NCBI GenBank assembly: GCA_910574715.1 | Contig: CAJTCH010000011.1 | Span: forward strand, 1 to 64,000 | DNA from: Lachnospiraceae bacterium | GTDB taxonomy: Bacteria; Bacillota; Clostridia; Lachnospirales; Lachnospiraceae | DNA length: 64,000 nt | Direction: 5' to 3' | Made by a program: the position numbers and the translations under genes | Shown: positions 53,253-60,585 of the stretch, in pieces | Layout of the letters: each line of letters begins with the position of its first letter | Position numbering within the stretch: position 1 is the stretch's first letter | Notes under the pieces: generated by a model | What the model was told of the DNA's origin: nothing | Seen by the model: the letters and a program-made list of their open reading frames with translations, nothing else | Database searches by the model: none

Positions 53253-54544
53253 GCCTCATTCCATTGCTCATTTGCGATCAGTCCCAGGATCACAGGCTTT
53301 ATCTGATTACCGAAGGCTATGAATTCTTCGGAGACCTGCGGCTGTAGATTGCCAGGGGTATTGTCTGCCTGTACCGCATCCAGTATCCATTCCGCACAGT
53401 TCGTCCATGTCAGGTCACGTGCAACCTTCTCATATCCTCTCTGAATCATCTTCTCTGCTTCTGACGGATTCTTAAGCAGTCGGTCAGCGATCATCGGAAG
53501 CTGTTCCAGATGTTTCAGGTCGTAGAATACAATATCTTCCCCGTCTGTAAAATATTTCTCGGTCCAAGCGCTCCGGTCTGTAAGAGGAAGGGAATGCTGC
53601 AGTAATGTATTAAATATCCGGTCATGGGTTCCGGATTTGAACCACGGCATGACATTCAGGTTGATCCTGGCATCAGCCATGTATGACAGGGTCTGTGCAT
53701 ACGGAATTCTGTCGTCGATGCGGTGTACATTGGGATATTGTGAGCAGGGATGGTTCTCCCAGCCGCGGCCCAGAAGATGCAGTTCAAGGCCCGCCTCTGC
53801 AAGCGCCGTTATCACGCGTTCTCTCTGGTACATGCGGATCGCCCAGTCTACATTATCCATATAAGCGAACAACAGCTTCAAAGTATCCTCTGAAATGGAC
53901 AGTTCTGTCTGGTCTAAGGCGAGTAGAAGAGCCGCATCCAGATTCAGATCGCTGTCGGCGATCAGATTCTGGTACATGAGTTGGTAGAGGTTCTGTAAGT
54001 AAGGGTGCTCTTCCAACAGAGGATTGGGGGCGGTAAGCCTGTCTTGAGGGCGGTAATAGGTTCCGCAGAATAAGATGTCATATTTTCGTTCGGAATAGGG
54101 GATAACCGGGGTATCCGGCTCCGGGAGGACTCCGACATGAGGCATAAAATCAACGGAAGGAACCTCGGAGGAGAAATATCTACGTACATATCCTACATGA
54201 TCCTGGTCACAGCAGAACAAATGGTAATTCTTCGGGTGTCTTTCGAAGACCGGATGGAACCGCAGCGGAGGATCCATCAGGATATCGATGATGACCGTAT
54301 CCCAGGAGTTCCATATCTCGATCAATTCATCCTGCCGTACACCGATCCCGTCAAAACAGACCGCCGCATCAACTTTTGCGGAAACAAATTCAGCAAAATG
54401 AGCGAAAGAGTGCAAGGACTCTTCAGGTGGGTTCATTATGTCAAGGATAAAGGTCTCATGGCCTCTGGACCTAAATTCCTGATCCAACTGATCGGCAAAG
54501 AAATTAAATGACTCAACGGCAGTATAAAACAATGCAATTCGCAT
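53162..54544 (-). CDS. CgeB-like GT-B glycosyltransferase with shared C-terminal tail, 460 aa
   Basis: N-terminus MRIALFYTAVESFNFF, then FCGTYYRPQDR, LHLLGRGWENHP, and the C-terminal donor-binding region MPWFKSGTHDRIFNTLLQHSLPLTD ... GYEKVARDLTW, in pieces as in the CgeB/YkvP-like 'glycosyltransferase family 1' group. The last ~55 residues (VSEEFIAFGNQIKPVI ... LEMKQEIVRHIS) are the tail also found on the two GT2 enzymes, and are absent from its own close paralogue at 54718. ATG 54544 follows GGAGGG at 9 nt; the frame upstream is not needed. Divergent from 54718. Confidence 0.86.
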   Translation of the reverse strand: MRIALFYTAVESFNFFADQLDQEFRSRGHETFILDIMNPPEESLHSFAHFAEFVSAKVDAAVCFDGIGVRQDELIEIWNSWDTVIIDILMDPPLRFHPVFERHPKNYHLFCCDQDHVGYVRRYFSSEVPSVDFMPHVGVLPEPDTPVIPYSERKYDILFCGTYYRPQDRLTAPNPLLEEHPYLQNLYQLMYQNLIADSDLNLDAALLLALDQTELSISEDTLKLLFAYMDNVDWAIRMYQRERVITALAEAGLELHLLGRGWENHPCSQYPNVHRIDDRIPYAQTLSYMADARINLNVMPWFKSGTHDRIFNTLLQHSLPLTDRSAWTEKYFTDGEDIVFYDLKHLEQLPMIADRLLKNPSEAEKMIQRGYEKVARDLTWTNCAEWILDAVQADNTPGNLQPQVSEEFIAFGNQIKPVILGLIANEQWNEAYSMTEQLLALMPDDPEVLEMKQEIVRHIS

Positions 54545-54717
54545 CTTAACAATCCCTCCTCTCATCAGCTAAGACTATCTTATCATCATTTTCCCCAGAG
54601 GGCAAATGCTTTGATCAGATGCTCGAAATTAATTGAAAACCAGCCGTTTTTATGATACAGTTATTCCGTCTTTGAAAGAACGTATAATTTTTATTCAAGA
54701 ATGACGGAGGATCAGGC

Positions 54718-55887
54718 ATGAGAATCGCTTTATTTTATACGGATATAGAATCTTTTAACTTTTTTATGGACCAGTTAGACCATGAATTCTGTCTCAGGGG
54801 TCATGAGACCTTCATCTTCGACTTACTGCACCCGTACGATGAGACGTCCCATTCCTATGCGCATTTCATGGAATTTGCCGCCAGTAAGATCGATCTGGCG
54901 GTCTGCTTCGACGGAATGTGCGTGCGGGAAGAAGTTCTGATCGAGATCTGGGATGCATGGGAGACGGCTGTCGTTGATATCCTGATGGATCCGCCGTTTC
55001 GGTTTCATCCGACTCTGGAACGGCATTCGAAGAACTATCGGCTTTTCTGCTGTGACAGGGATCATGTAGAATACGTGAAACGGTATTTCCCGCAGGAGGT
55101 ACCGAATGTGGCGTTCATGCCCCACGCGGGCGCGGCGCCGGTGAAGGATGCGTTGGTGTCTCCCTATGAGGAGCGTAAGTTCGATATTTTATTTACGGCG
55201 ACCTACTACCGGCCGCAGGATCGGCTTGGAGAATTGCTGCGGATGTGCGAGGGGAATACGAGCATGAAGCAGCTCTATCAGATGGCGTATCAGAATATGA
55301 TCGGCAACACTGCCCTGGCGGCAGAACAGGCGATACTGCTCGCCATGCAGCAGGGAGGATGGGCGGTTCCGGAAGAGACATTGAAGGTAATATTTGCCTG
55401 GGCGGAGAATCTGGACTGGGCGATCCGCATGTATCAGAGAGAGCAGGTGGTGACGATTCTTGCCGAAGCGGGATTCGAACTGTATCTTCTGGGGCGCGGA
55501 TGGGAGAATCACAGCGCTTCGGGATATTCCAATGTGCATCGGATCGACGGTCGTGTGCCGTATGCGCAGACATTGTCCTATATGGCTGATGCGAAGATCA
55601 ATCTTAACGTTATGCCATGGTTTAAGTCCGGAACCCACGACAGGATATTTAATACATTATTGCAGCATTCCCTGCCGCTCACGGACCGCAGCAGTTGGAT
55701 CGATGAGAATTTTACAGACGGACAGGATATTGCCATGTATGACCTGAAGCATCTGGACAGGCTCCCCGCGATTGCAGAGAGCCTGCTGCATGATCCGGAT
55801 AAGGCGGAAGCAATCATTCAGAACGGGTATGAGAAAGTGCTTAAGAATTATACATGGAGTAACTGTGCAGATCGGATACTAGCATGA
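54718..55887 (+). CDS. CgeB-like GT-B glycosyltransferase, paralogue without tail, 389 aa
   Basis: Aligns with the preceding divergent gene over the whole catalytic part: MRIALFYTDIESFNFFMDQLD, DILFTATYYRPQDRL, YLLGRGWENHS, NVMPWFKSGTHDRIFN, LTDRSSWIDENF. It stops just after the position where the paralogue begins its tail (NYTWSNCADRILA). The stop codon lies inside the left arm of the 166-bp inverted-repeat element, so the tail may have been cut off by insertion of that element. ATG 54718 follows GACGGAGG. Confidence 0.86.
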   Translation: MRIALFYTDIESFNFFMDQLDHEFCLRGHETFIFDLLHPYDETSHSYAHFMEFAASKIDLAVCFDGMCVREEVLIEIWDAWETAVVDILMDPPFRFHPTLERHSKNYRLFCCDRDHVEYVKRYFPQEVPNVAFMPHAGAAPVKDALVSPYEERKFDILFTATYYRPQDRLGELLRMCEGNTSMKQLYQMAYQNMIGNTALAAEQAILLAMQQGGWAVPEETLKVIFAWAENLDWAIRMYQREQVVTILAEAGFELYLLGRGWENHSASGYSNVHRIDGRVPYAQTLSYMADAKINLNVMPWFKSGTHDRIFNTLLQHSLPLTDRSSWIDENFTDGQDIAMYDLKHLDRLPAIAESLLHDPDKAEAIIQNGYEKVLKNYTWSNCADRILA

Positions 55888-56044
55888 TGGCTGCATTATA
55901 TTCAGCCAAACCTCCTTGTCTATTCGCCCATCTGCCGCGTTGGATTTTCTATCCGTAGCCACCGCTACGCCGTCGAAAATCCGCCTTGCATATGAACGAA
56001 TATCCTGCGGAGTTTCACCAGATATAATGCAGACATCACACTAG
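55879..56044. repeat. 166-bp element with 23-bp imperfect inverted ends
   Basis: 55879-55901 and 56022-56044 are inverted copies, matching at about 20 of 23 positions. Inside are nested inverted pairs: TATTCG/CGAATA, GGATTTTC/GAAAATCC and GTAGC/GCTAC, so the whole unit can fold into one long branched hairpin. No protein is coded. It has the look of a MITE-like or palindromic intergenic element, and its left arm supplies the stop codon of the glycosyltransferase gene. Confidence 0.72.
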
Positions 56045-56053
56045 AAGCAGTAT

Positions 56054-57796
56054 CTACTCCCCCAGCACCCGCTCCCTGACCACATCAAATGGCGCCGGGC
56101 CTACATCCAGCACCGCCTTATGGAACTTCTCTTGGGAGAATCCCTTCCCCCACTGCTTAACCGCGTCTCTCTTAAGCTCCAGGAATTCTACATATCCGAT
56201 ATAATACTTCAGATAGTTGGCCGGATCTGCGATGATCAGGTCATAGATATCCTCGATCGTATCCACATCCGTGATCCCATAGCTCCGGAAGAAGGAGGTC
56301 GCCTCGATGAGCGTCCAACCCTCGTAATGAATGCCCATATCGGCGAGGGCATAGAGCCCAAGGATCACGGATGTATTCTTCTGCATCAGTGTCGCCTGTT
56401 CCTTGGTTATGGGGGCATAGTAGTAACTCATCATCTCGCTGTAGGTAGCCCACCCTTCCGTATAGCCGCCGTAATTCAGAAGATTGCGGATGGGGTCCGG
56501 CTTCCTGCCGGCGTAGTAGGTCGTCTGGTAGAGATGCCCCGGATAGCCTTCATGTGCAAGGGTCGTAAATAGCGACAGGTCATCCGGTAAATGTCCCTGA
56601 TTGATGTAGATGACGTTGTCGGCGGAGTTGTCGATGGCCGGTATCATATAGAATGCGGGGCTTAAGTATTCTTCCATGGACTTCTGGACGTATTTGATCT
56701 CGGTATTGACCTTCGGGGGCTTGGGGAAATGTTCCTCCAGTTTGTCTTCTAAGTCGTTGAGGATGGCGGCAGGATCCGAGGTTTCCAGTGAGGCGCCCTG
56801 AGTCTTGAACAGATCGGAGGAGACGGAGACGTTCTCATCGACGGGAGTCAGGATCTTCTGCATATCGGCAAGATCGGAGATCATCTGCTTCTGGGTCAAT
56901 TGCTGCAGTTCAGGTATACTCCGGGAGGATCCGGTCTCGGAAGCGACGACCAGTTCATAATATTCCCGTCCTTCCGGCAGATGGCAGAGCCCGTTGGGGT
57001 TCTTCCCGGTGCCGCAAAGGGCGGCAAGACCGTCCTTTAGTTCAGCGTATGCCGGGTAAATGTAATTCCGGATGTATTCGGAATTGGTCTCTATGTATGC
57101 ATTTCTCTTGTCGGCGGGCAGTTCCAGGGAGTCTAAGCGGTCTTTGAAGGAGGAGTGCAGATAGTTATCGTCCCCCATATCGATAAAAGCCTGGCATTCC
57201 TTGATGATCCCGTCGGCGGAATAATCTGCCATGAACAGTCCGGCTTCGGATTTGGCCTGTTCGAATTCCAGGATAGAGTGGAAATACTCCGGCGTCTTGG
57301 TCAGCAGTTCCAGATAGGTGCCGACATCGGCCTGTGTGTAGAACTGGTATTCCGACAGGAGCACCGGAAGCTGGGCCTGTGTGCCGGTCAAGGGCGCCAG
57401 GGGTTCTTCGTACAGCGCGTAGGGAGCCATTTCCCGGGCGGAGGTAAGATAATCCGTCAGTACGTCATAGGTCAGCCGGTTCTTCCTGGAGAGGCGGCTG
57501 CGGTCGAAGGAACTTACGGCGGCCAGCGCGTTCTCGGCGGAAGCGCAGATGGCGTCGGTGTCGGCGGTACAGCTTCCGAAGGTGACGGGAGTATTCTCGA
57601 TCCCGTAGGCCGACGGGTCCTTAAGGGTATAATGAAGGGAAATCGTACTTCCGGCAACTTCCTGGCAGAATAGATTTCTTGTATAATTTTCAAACTGTTG
57701 GTTTTCATTTCCGCGGAAATGCCAGTACAGCCCTGTGGATAGGAGGACTGCCGCAAGAAGCAGAGAGGCGATGGTGATCGAACGTTTTTTTGACAT
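56054..57796 (-). CDS. DUF885 family membrane-anchored or secreted putative metallopeptidase
   Basis: 580 aa. N-terminal signal-anchor (SITIASLLLAAVLLSTGLYW). The DUF885 domain is clear, with the zinc-motif-like HEGYPGH and a following YGGYTEGWATYSE element that supplies the downstream Glu. DUF885 proteins are thought to be metallo-carboxypeptidase or M3-like enzymes; the substrate is unknown. The frame stays open for another 143 codons upstream, but those are antisense to the 57923 gene; MSKKRS at 57796, with AAAGG before it, is the natural start. Outside the cytoplasm. Confidence 0.86.
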   Translation of the reverse strand: MSKKRSITIASLLLAAVLLSTGLYWHFRGNENQQFENYTRNLFCQEVAGSTISLHYTLKDPSAYGIENTPVTFGSCTADTDAICASAENALAAVSSFDRSRLSRKNRLTYDVLTDYLTSAREMAPYALYEEPLAPLTGTQAQLPVLLSEYQFYTQADVGTYLELLTKTPEYFHSILEFEQAKSEAGLFMADYSADGIIKECQAFIDMGDDNYLHSSFKDRLDSLELPADKRNAYIETNSEYIRNYIYPAYAELKDGLAALCGTGKNPNGLCHLPEGREYYELVVASETGSSRSIPELQQLTQKQMISDLADMQKILTPVDENVSVSSDLFKTQGASLETSDPAAILNDLEDKLEEHFPKPPKVNTEIKYVQKSMEEYLSPAFYMIPAIDNSADNVIYINQGHLPDDLSLFTTLAHEGYPGHLYQTTYYAGRKPDPIRNLLNYGGYTEGWATYSEMMSYYYAPITKEQATLMQKNTSVILGLYALADMGIHYEGWTLIEATSFFRSYGITDVDTIEDIYDLIIADPANYLKYYIGYVEFLELKRDAVKQWGKGFSQEKFHKAVLDVGPAPFDVVRERVLGE

Positions 57797-57922
57797 AACA
57801 GACCTTTGAAGTTTTTTATATGTATATGCAGAAATAAGGATAGTATGCAGGAATGGGAAGGCACATATTTTTAAAACAGACATATGATAGGATAGATACT
57901 TATTTCTTAGGAGAGAGCGCAA

Positions 57923-58279
57923 ATGGACAATCGACTTCCTTATTATATGACATATCCAATGCCGTTTCTGTACGAAGAAGACAGGAGCATGAGAAGAGAC
58001 CTGGATTACATGAAGAGTATTTATCCTATGGCGGCGAAACGCCTGATCCCTTATGTGGAGGAGGAATGTGACCGGATGGAGTACAGCGGGAGCATGATGT
58101 ATGACGAATATCCGGATCAGCTGCAGCTTCGTATGATGTGCAGGCGGATCTACGACCAGGTGGCGGAAGAGGAAGAGAACGCGGGAGAGTGGCTGATGGA
58201 TCTGATACAGGTTATGGCGTACCATGAGCTGTGCCAGAGGAGATGTGAGTACAGAGAATACCGGAGAAAATATTATTGA
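57923..58279 (+). CDS. Small conserved-looking acidic/Tyr-rich protein, 118 aa
   Basis: No family recognised. Rich in Met, Tyr, Glu and Arg; starts MDNRLPYYMTYPMPFLYEEDR and ends in a run of Arg/Tyr/Glu. No signal peptide or TM segment. The charged helices suggest a small soluble helical protein. ATG 57923 follows TTAGGAGAGAG. Divergent from the DUF885 gene. I believe it is real because of the ribosome site and codon-like third-base pattern. Confidence 0.68.
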   Translation: MDNRLPYYMTYPMPFLYEEDRSMRRDLDYMKSIYPMAAKRLIPYVEEECDRMEYSGSMMYDEYPDQLQLRMMCRRIYDQVAEEEENAGEWLMDLIQVMAYHELCQRRCEYREYRRKYY

Positions 58280-58314
58280 TCCGGGTGCGTTACGTTTCGC
58301 GGACGGCTGTGTAT

Positions 58315-58353
58315 CTTAGGAACTGTGCAAGAATAACATGTACAGTTCCTAAG
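58315..58353. repeat. 12-bp perfect inverted repeat, 15-nt loop
   Basis: CTTAGGAACTGT (58315-58326) and ACAGTTCCTAAG (58342-58353). No T run follows, so it is not a classical terminator; it may be an operator or RNA stem. The rest of 58280-58497 shows nothing else. Confidence 0.65.
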
Positions 58354-58497
58354 GGTGGACGGATAGCCGAAAGTGTGGTAAAATATTCCTCATAAATGCC
58401 CTGTTTTATGCCATGGTGCATCGGTACAACAAAAGTAAGGTCTGTGTACCGGTCGGGCTTTGCATGAGCAGCGGCAGAAGATAAGGGGGGAGAGCTG

Positions 58498-58995
58498 GTG
58501 GATAACATCATATTCATTGGCATGCCGGCCGTGGGTAAGAGCACGGTGGGAGTCATTGTCGCCAAGAGGCTTGGATATCGTTTCGTAGATACGGATATCC
58601 TGATACAGGAGGAGGAAGGGAAGCTGCTCAAGGATATCATCAGGGAGAAGGGGATCAAAGGCTTTCTCGAGGTGGAGGACCGCGTGAATTCCCGCGTGAA
58701 CACGAAGAAGACGGTGATATCACCGGGCGGGAGCGTTATATATTGCGAGAATGCGATGAAGCATTATAAAGAGATCGGTAAGATCGTATATCTGCAGGCA
58801 TCCTTCGAGACGATCGACAGGAGGCTGAACAATGCGCGGAGCAGAGGGGTCGTACTGAGGAAGGATCAGACCTTGAAGGATCTCTATGATGAGAGGGTTG
58901 TGCTGTGTGAGAGATATGCCGATCTGACCATATGTGAAGACGGATTGAGGCTTGAAGATACCATTCAGAAGGTGTTAGAAGCGTTGAAAAAGTAA
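58498..58995 (+). CDS. aroK: Shikimate kinase
   Basis: 165 aa, the usual size. Phosphorylates shikimate in aromatic amino-acid synthesis. P-loop GMPAVGKST, shikimate-binding DTD at ~36-38, FLEVEDR, and PGGS where most members have GGG. The lid Arg is in the SRGVVLRKD segment. Start GTG 58498 with GGGGGGAG just upstream. Not in an operon with other aro genes here. The non-canonical GGS leaves a little doubt about substrate. Confidence 0.85.
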   Translation: MDNIIFIGMPAVGKSTVGVIVAKRLGYRFVDTDILIQEEEGKLLKDIIREKGIKGFLEVEDRVNSRVNTKKTVISPGGSVIYCENAMKHYKEIGKIVYLQASFETIDRRLNNARSRGVVLRKDQTLKDLYDERVVLCERYADLTICEDGLRLEDTIQKVLEALKK

Positions 58996-59034
58996 TAATT
59001 ATTACGAACTATTTACATGTTTATTAAAAAATAT

Positions 59035-59062
59035 TTTACAAATACGAAATTTATGGTATAAT
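59035..59062 (+). promoter_or_regulatory. Promoter for murA
   Basis: TTTACA (59035-59040), 16 bp, TATAAT (59057-59062), giving a leader of about 90 nt before ATG 59162. Confidence 0.65.
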
Positions 59063-59161
59063 ATGAACGCATTAAAAACCAGAGATTTCCGAGAGTAGAT
59101 TTTTTAATTATACAGATAATATAAATGAGAGTAATAAAAAAATAGATATTGAGGTGCAACG

Positions 59162-60454
59162 ATGGAGCAATATATAATTAAAGGCGGCCATCCGCTTGTT
59201 GGAGAAGTAGAGATTGGCGGAGCAAAGAATGCGGCTTTGGCGATTCTTGCTGCGGCGATCATGACAGATGAGACTGTACTGGTTGATAATCTGCCGGACG
59301 TGAATGATATCAATGTATTACTGGATGCGGTTTCGGGGATAGGAGCGGCAGTTCACAGAGTGGACCGCCACACTGTCAGGATCAACGGGAAGAATATCGA
59401 CAGTATTGACATAGAGTACGATTATATCAAGAAGATCAGAGCGTCTTATTATCTTCTGGGAGCGCTGCTTGGGAAGTATAAGCATGCGGAGGTTGCGCTT
59501 CCGGGCGGATGCAACATAGGGAGCAGGCCCATCGACCAACATCTGAAGGGCTTCCGTGCCCTTGGCGCGGATGTTGAGATCAGACATGGCAAGATCATCG
59601 CTGAGGCGGACCGTCTGGTCGGCAAGCATATTTATTTTGACGTGGTCAGCGTAGGGGCGACCATCAATGTGATGATGGCTGCGACTATGGCGGAAGGTCT
59701 GACCATTATGGAGAATGTGGCGAAGGAGCCGCATGTGGTAGACGTGGCGAACTTCCTGAACAGTATGGGAGCGAACATCAGAGGCGCGGGTACGGATGTG
59801 ATCAAGATCCGCGGCGTGCAGCGTCTGCATCGTTCGGAGTATTCTGTTATTCCTGATCAGATCGAAGCGGGAACATTTATGTTCGCGGCGGCGGCTACAA
59901 GAGGCGACGTTACGGTTATGAACGTGATCCCGAAGCATCTTGAGGCCACGATCGCGAAGCTGATAGAGATAGGCTGCGAGGTGGAAGAGTTCGACGATGC
60001 CGTGCGAGTGGTTTCCAAGGGGGATTTGAACAGTACCCATGTCAAGACATTGCCGTATCCGGGATTCCCGACAGATATGCAGCCGCAGATCGGAGTGACG
60101 CTGGCTCTGTGCCGGGGGACAAGTACGATCACGGAGAGTATCTTCGAGAATCGGTTCAAATATCTGGATGAGCTGGCAAGAATGGGCGCGAATATCAAGG
60201 TTGAGGGTAATTCGGCGACGATAGAAGGGATCAAACGTTTCTCGGGAGCGAGGGTCTGTGCACCAGATCTGCGCGCGGGTGCGGCGCTCTGTATCGCGGG
60301 CCTGGCAGCAGACGGGATTACGATCGTCGATGATATTGTATATATCCAGAGAGGATATGAGAGATTCGAGGAGAAGCTTCGCGGGATCGGGGCGATCATG
60401 GAGAGGGTCGGCTCGAATAAGGAGATTCAGAAGTTTCGGTTGAAAGTAGGTTAA
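59162..60454 (+). CDS. murA: UDP-N-acetylglucosamine 1-carboxyvinyltransferase
   Basis: 430 aa. First committed step of peptidoglycan synthesis: transfers enolpyruvate from PEP to UDP-GlcNAc. GGAKNAAL at the N-terminus, catalytic cysteine at about Cys117 in LPGGCNIGSRPIDQHL (fosfomycin target form), and PTDMQPQ and ESIFENRFKYLDEL near the end. Cytoplasmic. GAGGTG before ATG 59162. Own promoter upstream and a hairpin downstream, so probably monocistronic. Clostridia often have two murA genes; which one this is cannot be told. Confidence 0.95.
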   Translation: MEQYIIKGGHPLVGEVEIGGAKNAALAILAAAIMTDETVLVDNLPDVNDINVLLDAVSGIGAAVHRVDRHTVRINGKNIDSIDIEYDYIKKIRASYYLLGALLGKYKHAEVALPGGCNIGSRPIDQHLKGFRALGADVEIRHGKIIAEADRLVGKHIYFDVVSVGATINVMMAATMAEGLTIMENVAKEPHVVDVANFLNSMGANIRGAGTDVIKIRGVQRLHRSEYSVIPDQIEAGTFMFAAAATRGDVTVMNVIPKHLEATIAKLIEIGCEVEEFDDAVRVVSKGDLNSTHVKTLPYPGFPTDMQPQIGVTLALCRGTSTITESIFENRFKYLDELARMGANIKVEGNSATIEGIKRFSGARVCAPDLRAGAALCIAGLAADGITIVDDIVYIQRGYERFEEKLRGIGAIMERVGSNKEIQKFRLKVG

Positions 60455-60472
60455 GAATAGAACAGGAATAGG

Positions 60473-60508
60473 GGACTGACAGGAGTTGATTCTGCCGGTC
60501 CTCGTTTT
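60473..60508 (+). terminator. Terminator of murA
   Basis: GGACTGACAG (60473-60482) pairs with CTGCCGGTCC (60492-60501), with wobble pairs, then a T run. Confidence 0.72.
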
Positions 60509-60585
60509 TGCATTGTTAAAATGATTGTATCGTGTTAGAATAATTCTAAATGTTTCATATAACTTTAGTTACAGGAGGAGAATTC

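Noticed and set aside
53637..54511. Plus-strand frames opposite the CgeB-like gene
   Set aside because: The minus strand carries clear glycosyltransferase motifs and a ribosome site; these are shadows.
57797..58225. 143-codon upstream extension of the DUF885 gene
   Set aside because: It is antisense to a small gene with its own ribosome site, and the signal-anchor start MSKKRS lies at 57796.
59318..60399. Long minus-strand frames over murA
   Set aside because: Antisense shadows of a highly conserved gene; no motifs.
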